The notes below the pieces were generated by a model that was not told the origin of the DNA, did not search any database, and was given only the letters and a program-made list of their open reading frames with translations. From positions 496,001 through 560,000 of the forward strand of contig NZ_JAIVFL010000001.1 in NCBI RefSeq assembly GCF_022760805.1: a stretch of DNA of 64,000 bases, given 5' to 3'. The first letter of the stretch is position 1, and each line of letters begins with the position of its first letter. Shown in pieces: positions 9,439 through 19,957 of this stretch. The position numbers were made by a program, and so were the translations under genes. The DNA comes from Candidatus Mycolicibacterium alkanivorans. Its GTDB lineage: Bacteria; Actinomycetota; Actinomycetes; Mycobacteriales; Mycobacteriaceae.

Positions 9439-9517
9439 CCCGGCACTGCGCCCAAACCGCTATGTGGACATGATTGTTCGAGTAAACATTTTCAGGCTCT
9501 TCCGGGAAGTTTGTGGG

Positions 9518-9677
9518 TCATGGTGCGGCCGGGTGGAGCTGTAATCCGCCGAGGTGGAAGTAGATTGCGGTCTTGAAGTGCTCGCGATTGCGGTAGCCGC
9601 GGGCGGAGACTCGGATGGCCTGGATGCGGGAGTTGAGGCCTTCGGCGCCGGCGTTGGTGATCGGGTGGGCGAAGTAG
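9518..9677 (-). pseudogene. ISL3 transposase C, 3' part
   Basis: This encodes the transposase C-terminus, HPITNAGAEGLNSRIQAIRV followed by SARGYRNREHFKTAIYFHLG, ending at 9518. It continues exactly from the YFA of the 5' part at 11063-12171 once the nested ISAs1 element and one copy of its 10-bp target repeat are removed. The rebuilt protein would be 422 residues. Confidence 0.9.
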
Positions 9678-11052
9678 CAGGGCTCCGGCGTTGTTGATTT
9701 ACGGGTCCGTGACCTGGGCTGATGGTTATTCGGTGACACGCCGTCGAGGCTGGTGGGCAGGCACGGGCGGTCCGAGGACGATGGAGTTGCTCAGACCTCA
9801 TCGATCACTCGGAGTTGCCCGTGCCTGCCCTGTCAGTATCACCCGTGGACTCGATCACCGAGGCGTTGGCTCGCTGGCAATCCGGCGAACGCGTCCGTGT
9901 GCTGCGCACCGAGCTGTTGGACGTGCTGGCGCAGGTTCCTGATCCACGTGATGCACGTGGCGTGAGGTACTCATTGATGGCGCTGTTGGCGGTGGCGATC
10001 CTGGCTACGGCGGCCGGCATGCGCTCCTACGCGGGGTTCGCCACGTGGGCAGCGAGTGCACCGCAGGATGTTCTCGCGCAGTTGGGTATTCGGTATCGAC
10101 GCCCGAGCGAGAAGACGTTTCGGACCGTACTGTCGCGTCTGGATGCCGCCGACCTGGACCGCCGCCTCGGTGCATACTTCACCGCGCTGGCTGTCGCGCA
10201 GTCCGCCGCCGGCGACGCGCTGTTGGTGGTGGCGCTGGATGGCAAGACGTTGCGAGGAGCACGCCGCGCCGGAGCGGCGGCGGTCCATGTGGTGTCGGTG
10301 TTCGCCCATCACGCCCGGCTGGTGCTCGGGCAGCTCGCCGTCGCGGACAAGAGCAACGAAATACCCTGCGTCCGTGCGCTACTCAGACTGTTTGGGCACG
10401 TCCGGCTCCTGGTGACCATCGACGCAATGCATACCCAGACCAAGACCGCCAAGCTGATCTGCAGCACCCTGAAATCCCACTACCTGATGACGGTGAAGTC
10501 GAATCAGCCCAGCCTGCTGGCCCGCATCAAGGCCATGCCGTGGGCGCAGGTGCCAGTTACCTTCGCCGAGCCGTCCGAACGCGGTCACGGCCGCATTGAA
10601 ACACGAACACTCAAGACACTGACCGCATCCCGCGGAATCGGGTTTCCCTACGCCAAGCAGATCGCCGAGGTCACCCGTGAACGGGTCGTGACTGCCACCG
10701 GTGTTCGCTCGATCGAGACTGTCTATGCCATCTGCAGTGTTGCGTTCGAACAGGCCCCACCCAAGCTGATCGCCTCCTGGCTGCGCCGGCACTGGGGCAT
10801 CGAGAATTCGGTGCACTGGGTACGTGATGTCAGTTACGACGAGGACCGCTCGACCGTGCGCACCGGCACCGCGCCCCAAACCATGGCCGCTCTACGTAAC
10901 ACCGCCATGAATCTGCACCGCCTCGCCGGAGCCACCAACATTGCCGAAGCCTGCCGCACAACGGCATTCAGCAGCAACAACGCCCTGCAACTCTTCACGA
11001 ATCCACATATCCCCAGCTCACAGGCATGCTAATCAACAACGCCGGAGCCCTG
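9678..11052 (+). mobile_element. ISAs1-family insertion sequence nested in ISL3 element C (1375 bp)
   Basis: Perfect terminal inverted repeats of 22 bp begin CAGGGCTCCGGCGTTGTT at 9678 and, on the complement, at 11052. A perfect 10-bp target duplication, GGCGAAGTAG, lies at 9668-9677 and 11053-11062. The element carries one transposase and interrupts the ISL3-C transposase, so it is the younger of the two insertions. Confidence 0.95.
9815..11032 (+). CDS. ISAs1-family transposase
   Basis: This is a 405-residue transposase of the ISAs1 (H-repeat) family. It has the N-terminal domain LLDVLAQVPDPRDARGVRYS, then VVALDGKTLRGARR, LLVTIDAMHTQTKTAKLI and the C-terminal HWGIENSVHWVRDVSYDEDR, which together hold the DDE residues. 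The start could be TTG 9815 or GTG 9821. The frame is intact and both element ends are perfect, so it may be active. Confidence 0.94.
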   Translation: MPVPALSVSPVDSITEALARWQSGERVRVLRTELLDVLAQVPDPRDARGVRYSLMALLAVAILATAAGMRSYAGFATWAASAPQDVLAQLGIRYRRPSEKTFRTVLSRLDAADLDRRLGAYFTALAVAQSAAGDALLVVALDGKTLRGARRAGAAAVHVVSVFAHHARLVLGQLAVADKSNEIPCVRALLRLFGHVRLLVTIDAMHTQTKTAKLICSTLKSHYLMTVKSNQPSLLARIKAMPWAQVPVTFAEPSERGHGRIETRTLKTLTASRGIGFPYAKQIAEVTRERVVTATGVRSIETVYAICSVAFEQAPPKLIASWLRRHWGIENSVHWVRDVSYDEDRSTVRTGTAPQTMAALRNTAMNLHRLAGATNIAEACRTTAFSSNNALQLFTNPHIPSSQAC

Positions 11053-11062
11053 GGCGAAGTAG

Positions 11063-12171
11063 GACAGCAGCCCCGCTTCGTGGCGCTTTAACGTCTTTGC
11101 TGCGTCGATGATCGGCTTGAGCCGGGAGTGGGTGGCCCAGAAGTACCAGCGCTTGAAGTGCTTGGCCGCCCAGCCGCGGCGTTTGTAGGACCAGAAGTGG
11201 CGCAGGTCTTCCTTGATCGTCCAGGCACGGCCGGTTTTCAGGTCGGCGCCGCGCAGGGCGGCGAAGCGGTCGTGGTGGCGTGCGGGAAGGTTCTCGGCCG
11301 AGTACAGCCACAGGTACTTGCTGCCGGCCAGGCTCTTGTCGCCGGTGACGGCCAACGCCCGGTTCTCGGCCTTGCGCACGGTGTCCACGGCCTTGGTCAG
11401 ATAGCCCATCAGGTGGTAGCGGTCGAAGACGATCTTGTCGTCGGCGTCGCTCAGGTGCGTGCGTACCGAGGCGGCGAAGGGCTCCCACATGTCCATCGCC
11501 ACCGCCTCGATACCGGCCCGCTGCTCGGCGGTGAACTTCTCGAAGTAGCCGTCCAGGCTGGCCTGTCGGCGCTCGTCGGCGATATATTCCACGGTGCCCG
11601 CGTCCAGGTCACTGACCACGGTGATGTAGTCCTGTCCCTTGCCGGCCGCCTTCTCATCGACCCCGACGTGGGCCGGTACGTTCAGCGGTTTGGCGGCCAG
11701 GCCGCGGGCCACGGCACGGTCCATCAGGTGCCACGCCTGGTCCCAGCTGATGCGCAGCAACTTGGCGGCAGACGCTACGTCGCACGCGGCGAGCACGTCG
11801 ATCGCCAGCCGCTCGAACAACGTCGTGAACCGCGAGTGCGGCTCGGCCCACGGCAACCCAACCTGACGCACCCCGTGTTCGGGACAGTCCACCCGCGGCG
11901 GACTGGCATGCAGGAACGTCAAAAACGCACACGAGTCCAAATGCCGCCACGCCCGCTCAGCCGAGTGGTCATAGACCGACAGTTCGCGTTTGCAGTCCGG
12001 GCAGGCGAACCGGGTCTGGGCCGGATGCTCAACCCATACGTCCACTCGCCCGTCGGTTGCTGACAGCTCGACCCGCCCCACCTTCCACGGAGTCTCCAGT
12101 CCCAGCAGATGGCGGTACAGCTCGGTGTCGCGCATACCCGATATCCTGCCGCTGACGCCCGTCACGCCCAC
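11063..12171 (-). pseudogene. ISL3 transposase C, 5' part
   Basis: This is the N-terminal 370 residues of an ISL3 transposase, with a zinc-finger-like CPDCKREL and VDCPEHGVRQVGLPW, and the catalytic-domain segments HVGVDEKAAGKGQDYITVVS and AVAMDMWEPFAASVRTHL. The coding sequence probably starts at an ATG near 12135, with a GTG at 12171 as the longer option. At 11063 it runs into the inserted ISAs1 element, which supplies a premature stop. The remainder is at 9518-9677. Confidence 0.9.
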
Positions 12172-12244
12172 ATCGAGCCCACGAAAAACCCGGAAGCGCC
12201 CATTTTTTCATAACGTCGAGTTCGACACAAGCAGAAGGAGTCCA

Positions 12245-12502
12245 ATGCACACCAAGGCCGTCATCGTCGGCTCGGCGATCGGATTGCACGCCCGCCCGGC
12301 GGCTATCATTTCGGAAGCCGTTGTCAAAGCCGGTGCCCCGGTAACGCTGACGATGGAGGGCGGTGAGCCGGTGGACGCCGGTTCGGCGCTGATGATCATG
12401 ACGCTGGGCGCCGGCAACGGGGCCGAGGTCACCGTCGCCTCCGAGGACGAGGCGACCTGCAAGGCCATCGCCGAACTGGTTCAGCAGGACCTCGACGCCT
12501 GA
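12245..12502 (+). CDS. ptsH: HPr, phosphocarrier of the PTS
   Basis: This 85-residue HPr accepts phosphate from enzyme I and passes it to sugar-specific IIA domains. The ATG at 12245 follows a clear AGAAGGAG site. The active-site histidine lies in IGLHARPAA at about residue 15, and the second conserved segment VDAGSALMIM is normal. The neighbouring ptsI is destroyed and fruK is a scrap, so unless enzyme I is encoded elsewhere HPr has no partner. ISL3 element C ends only 44 bp upstream, so expression may depend on the element or on a weak local promoter. Confidence 0.95.
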   Translation: MHTKAVIVGSAIGLHARPAAIISEAVVKAGAPVTLTMEGGEPVDAGSALMIMTLGAGNGAEVTVASEDEATCKAIAELVQQDLDA

Positions 12503-12513
12503 CAGCTGCGAAG

Positions 12514-12553
12514 AACGGCCCGAGTCCACCACCCAAGGTCGGCTCGGGCCGTT
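12514..12553 (+). terminator. Rho-independent-like terminator after ptsH
   Basis: An 11-bp perfect inverted repeat, AACGGCCCGAG (12514-12524) and CTCGGGCCGTT (12543-12553), closes an 18-nt loop 11 bp after the ptsH stop. It is followed by a short T-containing stretch (TTCTGT). It lies between two convergent genes and may also serve the sqr operon. Confidence 0.7.
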
Positions 12554-12639
12554 TCTGTGCTGCGAGAGGTTGTACTTGTACCGGCCCGCAGGGTGTATTG
12601 GTACCACCCCAGGTCTTCGCGTCCTCGGTGAATCGGTGA

Positions 12640-13842
12640 TCAGGCCAGGCCTTTGAGCATGAGGTTCCAATACAGGAACGGCAGACCGTACTTCTTGAGG
12701 TACCAGTACGCCCAGTGCGGCTTGGTCGGGTCGAGCAGTGGGAAGGACGGCGTCAAGTTCAGGTCGTAGTCGAACTCCGCCAGCAGCATCGCGTGCGATG
12801 ACGTGATTATTGGGCATGACGAGTAGCCGTCATAGGATCCGCGCAGCGGCCGGTTCTTCAGGAACGCGTCGATGTTCTCGACCACGACTGGCGCTTGCTT
12901 GCGGATTGCGGCGCCGGTCTTGGAATTGGGCGAGGAACCGGCATCACCGAGGCTGAACACGTTGGGATAGCGCACATGCTGCATCGTGTGCTTGTTGATA
13001 TCGACGTATCCGGCCGCATCACCGGCCGACAGTGGACTCGACTTGATCCAGTCCGGGGCCGACTGCTGGGGCACGGCGTGGAGCATGTCGTAGGGCAACT
13101 TGATCTCGTTGCCGCCCTCGCCGACGCTGGCCACCGCGACCTTGCGCACGCTGGCATCAACGGATTTCATCTCGGAGCTGCTGTGCAGGTGAATCCCATA
13201 GCCTGCGATCACCTTGTCGAGGCTGTCAGCGATCGCCGGAATTCCGAACGGCCGCGGCGCGGGCATGACGAGGTGGACGTCGATGTCCTTGAGCACGCCC
13301 TGTTTCCGCCAATAGTCGGCGGCCAGGTAGGCGATCTTCTGGGGCGCGCCAGCGCACTTGATCGCACCGGTGGGAACGGTGAACACCGCGGTGCCCGAAC
13401 GCAGGTCGCGGATGAAATCCCACGTCCGCGGAGCGAGGTCGAACCGGTAATTGGACGACACACCGTCGCGGCCCAGCGTTTCCTCAAGCCCCTCGGTGCG
13501 GTTCCAGTCGAGCTGGATACCCGGGCACACCACCAGCACGTCGTATTCATAGCTGGCACCGTCGAGGCATGTCACTGTGTTGTTGTCCGGGTCGAACGCC
13601 TCGGCGGACTTGCGGATCCAGGTGGCGTCCTTGGGCATCACCGAGGCTTCGGGCCGTTCGGTTGACGCCGCCTTGGCCTGGCCGCCGCCGACGAGCGTCC
13701 ACAGCGGCTGGTAGTAGTGCTTGTCCGAGGGTTCGATGACCGCGACGTCGGTGTAGCCCTTCCGTAGGAGGCGCGCTGCGACGGTGATACCGGCCGTGCC
13801 GCCGCCGACGATCAGGACCTTGTGTTTGGCGGTGGTGTTCAT
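12640..13842 (-). CDS. Sulfide:quinone oxidoreductase-like flavoprotein
   Basis: This 400-residue FAD-dependent oxidoreductase is expected to oxidise sulfide to persulfide or polysulfide and pass electrons to the quinone pool at the membrane. The N-terminal dinucleotide-binding site is VLIVGGGTAGITVAARLL. Other SQR-like landmarks are YYQPLWTLVGGG, Cys-containing segments (VVCPGIQLDW; IKCAGAPQK) and the late FAD site NVFSLGDAGSSPNSKTGAAI. It is the last gene of tauE-cstR-cstB-sqr, 52 bp after cstB. Context with a persulfide dioxygenase-rhodanese and a CstR-like repressor strongly supports sulfide detoxification. Confidence 0.88.
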   Translation of the reverse strand: MNTTAKHKVLIVGGGTAGITVAARLLRKGYTDVAVIEPSDKHYYQPLWTLVGGGQAKAASTERPEASVMPKDATWIRKSAEAFDPDNNTVTCLDGASYEYDVLVVCPGIQLDWNRTEGLEETLGRDGVSSNYRFDLAPRTWDFIRDLRSGTAVFTVPTGAIKCAGAPQKIAYLAADYWRKQGVLKDIDVHLVMPAPRPFGIPAIADSLDKVIAGYGIHLHSSSEMKSVDASVRKVAVASVGEGGNEIKLPYDMLHAVPQQSAPDWIKSSPLSAGDAAGYVDINKHTMQHVRYPNVFSLGDAGSSPNSKTGAAIRKQAPVVVENIDAFLKNRPLRGSYDGYSSCPIITSSHAMLLAEFDYDLNLTPSFPLLDPTKPHWAYWYLKKYGLPFLYWNLMLKGLA

Positions 13843-13857
13843 GCTTCCCGCTACCTC

Positions 13858-13905
13858 GTGGCTCAGAGTTGTTGTGGCTCAGAGTTGTTGTGGTTCAGGC
13901 GTTTT
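13858..13905. repeat. Short tandem repeat between cstB and sqr
   Basis: The 16-bp unit GTGGCTCAGAGTTGTT occurs twice in perfect tandem (13858-13873, 13874-13889) with a degenerate third copy running into the cstB stop. It occupies the cstB-sqr spacer and probably arose by slippage. No function is evident. Confidence 0.8.
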
Positions 13906-15274
13906 GGATGGCGTCTTCCCAGGCGCCGTAGCCGCCCAGGACATCACTGACATCGGCGAAGCCGCGCCGGCGCAGCAGGCTCGCAGCGATCGACGAGCGG
14001 TAACCGCCGGCGCAGTACACGACAGTCGGCCTACGCCGGTCGAGCTCGTCGATACGGTCCGGAAGCTGGCCGATCGGGATGTTCACCGCCCCCGCGATCA
14101 TGCCGGCGGCCGCCTCACCGGGGTTGCGCACATCGACGATCTGCAGCTCGGGCACATCGGCCATCCGCTCACCCAACGCGTTGCTGGTCAGTCGCGAGGC
14201 GACCTCGACGTCGTCGCGGTGGGTGAACATCACCTGGTACGGCTCGGCCAGGTAGCCGACGACCCGGTCGAAACCGATTCGCGCCAACCGGTTCTTGCCC
14301 TCCAACTCCAGACCCGGCTCGGTCATCAAGATGATGTCCACATCGGGCTTGACCACCGATCCGGCGAACTCGGCGTAACGACCCTCCAGTCCGATATTGA
14401 CCGCGCCACGCAGGTAACCCAGCGCGAACTCCTCGGGGCTGCGGCCGTCGACCAGCATCGCCCCGGACTCCATGGCCGCACGCACCTCGTCGTAGGTCAT
14501 CGGCTGCGGCATCTCGGCCTCATCGAGCAGGTCGCGGTCCTTGCGGTTGAGGATCGCGTCGTAGACGAAGTAGCCGGGGGCCGGCGGCTGACCCTCGGTG
14601 ACCAACTCCATGAAGGTCGCCTTGTCCGGGGCCCGCAGCGCGTAGTTGGTCTTGCGCTGTTCACCCATCGTCGACCACAGATCGGTCGACAGGTTCTTGC
14701 CGCAGGCCGAGCCGGCGCCGTGCGCCGGGTAGACCCGGGTGGTATCGGGCAGGGTCATCAGCTTGCCGTGCAACGAGTCGTAGAGCTTGTCGGCCAACTC
14801 CTCACGGGTGAAACCGATCGAGGCCAACAGATCCGGCCGGCCCACATCACCGATGAACAAGGTGTCACCGGTCAACACGCCGTAGGGAACGGTGTCACCG
14901 GCATGCTCATAGAGCACGATGCTCAGCGACTCGGGGGTATGACCCGGAGTGTGCCGGAACTCCAACTGCACCTCGCCCAGGCAGTAACGCTCGCCGTCCT
15001 CAACCGGCAAGTAGTCGAACTCCGGCTTGGCCACCGACGAGTAGACGATCCTGGCGCCGGTCGCCTTCGCCAACTCCAAGTGCCCAGACAAGAAGTCGGC
15101 ATGAAAATGCGTCTCGATGACAAGGTCAATCGTCATCCCGAGTTCCTTCGCGTCGGCGACGTACTCGGACACATCGCGCTGCGGGTCGACCACAACGGCG
15201 CGGCCGGTGGTCTCATCACCGATCAAGTACGACGCATGCGACAGACAATCCAGGTAGTACTGGTTGAACTTCAT
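13895..15274 (-). CDS. Persulfide dioxygenase-rhodanese fusion (CstB-like)
   Basis: This 459-residue protein joins an N-terminal metallo-beta-lactamase fold (residues about 1-240) to rhodanese-like repeats (about 260-459). The iron-binding motif THFHADFLSGH and the later HTPGHTPESL match ETHE1/CstB-type persulfide dioxygenases. The C-terminal rhodanese has a catalytic-loop cysteine in VVYCAGGYRSS, while the middle rhodanese-like domain (MLVDGRSPEEFALGYLRGAV) lacks an obvious active Cys. The enzyme should oxidise low-molecular-weight persulfides to sulfite and/or thiosulfate. Starts at ATG 15274 behind AAAGGACT. Confidence 0.9.
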   Translation of the reverse strand: MKFNQYYLDCLSHASYLIGDETTGRAVVVDPQRDVSEYVADAKELGMTIDLVIETHFHADFLSGHLELAKATGARIVYSSVAKPEFDYLPVEDGERYCLGEVQLEFRHTPGHTPESLSIVLYEHAGDTVPYGVLTGDTLFIGDVGRPDLLASIGFTREELADKLYDSLHGKLMTLPDTTRVYPAHGAGSACGKNLSTDLWSTMGEQRKTNYALRAPDKATFMELVTEGQPPAPGYFVYDAILNRKDRDLLDEAEMPQPMTYDEVRAAMESGAMLVDGRSPEEFALGYLRGAVNIGLEGRYAEFAGSVVKPDVDIILMTEPGLELEGKNRLARIGFDRVVGYLAEPYQVMFTHRDDVEVASRLTSNALGERMADVPELQIVDVRNPGEAAAGMIAGAVNIPIGQLPDRIDELDRRRPTVVYCAGGYRSSIAASLLRRRGFADVSDVLGGYGAWEDAIQNA

Positions 15275-15308
15275 TTCAGAGTCCTTTCAGGAGTTTTCGG
15301 TTGGCGGG

Positions 15309-16703
<1,395 letters not shown>

Positions 16704-16705
16704 CT

Positions 16706-18124
16706 ATGCCCGAGGCGCACCCGACCAGCGGCAGCGCGGTGATCGGGTGGACGGGAGCCTTCATCCGGGGCTCGGGATATCTGCGAAAGTGGCTCATCCT
16801 GGGCGTCGCCATCGGCATCATCGCCGGGCTGGGCGCGGTCGTGTTCTACCTCGCGCTGGACTACACCGGGAAGTTCCTGATCGGCTATGTCGGCGGGTAT
16901 CAGGTCCCCGCGGCGAAGGAGGCCGGTGGTGGGACGGGGTCGAGCGGGTTCGTCCGGCCGTGGGCCATCCCGCTCATCGCCTTCGGCGGCGCGCTGGTGT
17001 CCGCCTTCCTGGTGGCGAAGTTCGCGCCGGAGGCCGAAGGGCACGGCACCGACAACGCGATCGAAGCCGTGCACACCGACCCGCGGTCCATTCGCAGCCG
17101 GGCTGTCGCGGTCAAGATGATCTCGAGCGCACTGACCATCGGTTCTGGTGGCTCTGGCGGCCGAGAGGGGCCGACCGCCCAGATCTCCGCGGGTTTCGGC
17201 TCACTGTTGACCCGCGTGTTCAACCTGTCCGACGCCGACGGCCGGATCGCGGTGTCACTGGGCATCGGTTCGGGTATCGGCGCGATCTTCGGGGCACCTC
17301 TGGGCGGCGCAGTGCTGGCCGCCTCGATCGTCTATCGGGAGGACTTCGACTACAAGGCCCTGATTCCGGGCTTCCTCACCTCAGGGACGGCCTACGCGAT
17401 CTACGGCTCGCTGATGGGCTTCGATCCGATGTTCGGCTTCGTCGAACCCGACTACGTCTTCAACCCCACCCATCTGGTGTGGTGCCTGTTGATCGGGGTG
17501 CTCTCCGCCGGCGTGGGTTACCTGTACGCGCGGGTGTTCTACGGAACGGTCGGCCTGACGCGCCGACTGCCGGGCGGGAAGGTCATCAAGCCCGCCATCG
17601 GCGGTCTGCTGGTCGGCCTGCTCGCGCTGGTGATTCCCCAGGTGCTGTCCAGTGGGTACGGCTGGGTACAGATCGCCACCACACGCGAAGGTCTGATGAC
17701 CATCCCGCTGTGGATCGTCCTGGTGTTGCCCGTCGCGAAGATCGTTGCGACGGCGCTGTCGATCGGAACCGGCGGCTCCGGGGGCATCTTCGGTCCTGGC
17801 ATCGTCATCGGGGCGTTCGTCGGTGCGGCGATCTGGCGGCTGGCCGATCTGGCCGGTGCGCCGGCGATGCCCGGCGGCCCAGGGGTCTTTGTCATCGTCG
17901 GCATGATGGCGTGCTTCGGCAGCATCGCTCACGCACCGCTGGCGGTGACGCTCATGGTCGCCGAGATGACCGGTTCGTTCTCGGTGGTCCCGTGCGCGAT
18001 GGTCGGCGTCGGGATCGCCTACCTGATCATCTGCCGCACCAGCGTGTCGATCTACCAGTCGCAGCGCCTCAACTGCGAAACCGCCGCGGCCGAACGGGTG
18101 ACCGTCTCGGCCCCGAGGCGCTGA
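16706..18124 (+). CDS. ClC-family chloride channel or transporter
   Basis: This 472-residue ClC protein has the selectivity-filter segments in order: GSGGSGGREGPTAQISAGFG (with the gating-type Glu in GREGP) at about residue 148, APLGGAVLAASIVYREDF, and GTGGSGGIFGPG at about 353. It has roughly twelve or more membrane helices and no CBS domains at the C-terminus. It is divergent from the sulfide operon and shares its upstream region with the CsoR/CstR-type sites. Whether it exchanges protons or acts as a channel cannot be decided here. Confidence 0.92.
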   Translation: MPEAHPTSGSAVIGWTGAFIRGSGYLRKWLILGVAIGIIAGLGAVVFYLALDYTGKFLIGYVGGYQVPAAKEAGGGTGSSGFVRPWAIPLIAFGGALVSAFLVAKFAPEAEGHGTDNAIEAVHTDPRSIRSRAVAVKMISSALTIGSGGSGGREGPTAQISAGFGSLLTRVFNLSDADGRIAVSLGIGSGIGAIFGAPLGGAVLAASIVYREDFDYKALIPGFLTSGTAYAIYGSLMGFDPMFGFVEPDYVFNPTHLVWCLLIGVLSAGVGYLYARVFYGTVGLTRRLPGGKVIKPAIGGLLVGLLALVIPQVLSSGYGWVQIATTREGLMTIPLWIVLVLPVAKIVATALSIGTGGSGGIFGPGIVIGAFVGAAIWRLADLAGAPAMPGGPGVFVIVGMMACFGSIAHAPLAVTLMVAEMTGSFSVVPCAMVGVGIAYLIICRTSVSIYQSQRLNCETAAAERVTVSAPRR

Positions 18125-18275
18125 CGACACCTGACGACGACCACGCCACGGGCGAGCGCTGATCAGCGGGATCTAGGTCACTATCTCGGCACAATTGAGC
18201 GAAACGTCGTGCTTTTCGCGCAGCGGCGTGGGATCCTGTCGAATCGTAGGCTCGTGTCGAGGCGAAGGGGTTCGG

Positions 18276-19034
18276 GTGTCGGCTCCCACGATGGCGCACA
18301 GGTTGGCCGCGGAGTTCGTCGGTACGTTCTGGCTGGTTCTCGGCGGCTGTGGCGCAGCGGTTTTCGCCGCCGACCCCGCCGAGGACAATTCCGTGGGAAT
18401 CGGCTTCCTCGGAGTGTCGCTGGCCTTCGGCCTGACGGTGCTCACCGGTGTCTACGCCTTCGGGGTGATCTCCGGCGGTCACTTCAACCCGGCGGTGACA
18501 CTCGGGGCGGCTCTGGCAAAACGCGTGGAGTGGAAGGCGCTGCCGCTCTACTGGGTGGTCCAGGTCATCGGCGGACTGGTGGCCGGCGGGGTCATCTACC
18601 TGATCGCCAACGGCAAGCCCGGGTTCACGCCGACGGGTCACATGGCGGCGAACGGCTACGGCGAGCATTCGCCGTTCCACTACTCGCTGGCCGCGGTGCT
18701 GATCGCCGAGATCCTGCTGACCTTCCTGTTCCTGTTGGTGATCCTGGGCGCCACCGACGACCGGGCCCCGAAGGGTTTCGCCGGGCTGGCAATCGGGTTG
18801 ATGCTCACGCTGATTCACCTGATCTCGATTCCGATCTCGAACACCTCGGTGAACCCGGCCCGCTCGACCGGCGTCGCGTTCTTCAACGGCGCAGGCGCAC
18901 CGGCACAGCTGTGGGCGTTCTGGCTCGCGCCGTTGGTGGGTGCGGCCATCGCCGGCGTGGCCTACCCGCTGCTGTTCGGCAGGGGCGAGGAACTCGCCGA
19001 CCGGCCGGTGCGCGACGCGGCACTGGACCGCTGA
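18276..19034 (+). CDS. Aquaporin (AqpZ/GlpF family)
   Basis: This is a 252-residue six-helix channel with both NPA half-helices, [19 protein letters not shown] and [20 protein letters not shown]. Replacement of bulky glycerol-type residues around the second NPA and the overall length fit a water channel of AqpZ type. The start chosen is GTG 18276, six bases after GAAGGGG; the ATG at 18291 is an alternative. Upstream codons in the same frame look non-coding. Confidence 0.92.
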   Translation: MSAPTMAHRLAAEFVGTFWLVLGGCGAAVFAADPAEDNSVGIGFLGVSLAFGLTVLTGVYAFGVISGGHFNPAVTLGAALAKRVEWKALPLYWVVQVIGGLVAGGVIYLIANGKPGFTPTGHMAANGYGEHSPFHYSLAAVLIAEILLTFLFLLVILGATDDRAPKGFAGLAIGLMLTLIHLISIPISNTSVNPARSTGVAFFNGAGAPAQLWAFWLAPLVGAAIAGVAYPLLFGRGEELADRPVRDAALDR

Positions 19035-19042
19035 CCGACGAG

Positions 19043-19954
19043 TCAGAGTCTGCTGATCGCCTGCACCGGCAGGCGGGCGCCGCGGCGGGGCTCGGAGGCC
19101 AGTCCGCTGGCCTCCAGCAGCCGCACCGCCCGGTAGCGGTGAGGACGCAGCGGCTCGAGAAGCTCGACCATCCCGGCATCGTCGACCGGTCGCCCGATCA
19201 GGGTCCAGCCGATCATCTTCGGGACGTGGTAGTCGCCGATGGACAGCGCGTCGGCGTCACCGAAGGCCCGCTGCGCGGTCTCGGCGGCCGTCCACACACC
19301 GACACCGGGAAGCGAGGTCAGCGCCTCACAGGCGTCGGCGGGCGCGCGGGTGACCAGCCGTTCCAGGGCGTCGGCCCGCCGGGCGCAGCCGACGACGGTG
19401 CGGGCGCGACCCGGATCGACATTGGCGCGGTGGAACTCCCAGGACGGGATCCGCCGCCACACCTCCGCCGACGGCGGCACCCGCATGCCGGCGGGAGCCG
19501 GTCCTGGCGCGGGACTGCCGAACTTGGCCACCAGCAACCGCCACGCCCGGAATGCGTCGGCACCCGGGACCCGCTGCTCGATCACCGCGGGGATCAACGC
19601 TTCCAGCACGCGGGCGGTGCGGCCCAACCGCAGGTGCGGTACCCGCGCGGCGGCGGCCGCGACGACCGGATGCTCCGGCCGGAAGCCGGCGGCGTCGTCG
19701 TCGGCACCGAGCAGCGCCGGCAGGGCTTCGAGGAACTCTTCGGCTCCGTCTCCCCAGGCCTCGCAGGTCGCCGCATCGGGTGCCGTCGGCGAGATCCGCG
19801 CGGTGACCGGGCCGCTGGTCTGCAGGCTGGTGCGCCAGATCGCACGCTGCGCGTCGAGCTGATAGCAGGGGTCACCCGGTCCGCGGCGCTGCGGCGCCAG
19901 CGTGAGGCCCGGACTGGCCGGGCCGGGGAACCGCAGTGTGCGCTCGACGGGCAC
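19043..19954 (-). CDS. DNA glycosylase of the HhH-GPD (AlkA-like) superfamily
   Basis: This 303-residue protein has the helix-hairpin-helix and catalytic aspartate of HhH-GPD base-excision enzymes: LTSLPGVGVWTAAETAQRAF followed by DADALSIGDYHVPKMIGW, with the likely catalytic Asp in GDYH. The N-terminal about 100 residues form the AlkA-like beta domain. It probably removes alkylated bases such as 3-methyladenine. It is followed on the same strand, 3 bp from its start, by the DUF427 gene end. Confidence 0.85.
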   Translation of the reverse strand: MPVERTLRFPGPASPGLTLAPQRRGPGDPCYQLDAQRAIWRTSLQTSGPVTARISPTAPDAATCEAWGDGAEEFLEALPALLGADDDAAGFRPEHPVVAAAAARVPHLRLGRTARVLEALIPAVIEQRVPGADAFRAWRLLVAKFGSPAPGPAPAGMRVPPSAEVWRRIPSWEFHRANVDPGRARTVVGCARRADALERLVTRAPADACEALTSLPGVGVWTAAETAQRAFGDADALSIGDYHVPKMIGWTLIGRPVDDAGMVELLEPLRPHRYRAVRLLEASGLASEPRRGARLPVQAISRL

Positions 19955-19957
19955 TGG

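Larger units (their letters stand above)
9495..12200 (-). mobile_element. ISL3-family insertion sequence C, interrupted by an ISAs1 element
   Basis: The ends at 9495 (GGCTCTTCCGGGAAGTTTG) and 12200 (complement GGCGCTTCCGGGTTTTTCG) are matching ISL3-type inverted repeats. The flanks CATTTTCA (9487-9494) and CATTTTTTCA (12201-12210) look like an 8-bp duplication in which the right copy gained two T. Without the nested ISAs1 element and its duplication the length is about 1321 bp. It inserted between the fruK/fruA scrap and ptsH, cutting ptsH from its old upstream region. Confidence 0.88.

Noticed and set aside
12029..12817. 262-codon minus-strand frame across ptsH
   Set aside because: Antisense to ptsH and overlapping its terminator; no motif or ribosome site.
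13858..13905. CRISPR-like repeat
   Set aside because: Only two and a half 16-bp tandem units with no spacers.
16747..18162. 471-codon plus-strand frame in the ClC gene
   Set aside because: Same strand but shifted by one frame from the real ClC gene; Arg/Gly-rich, no membrane helices.
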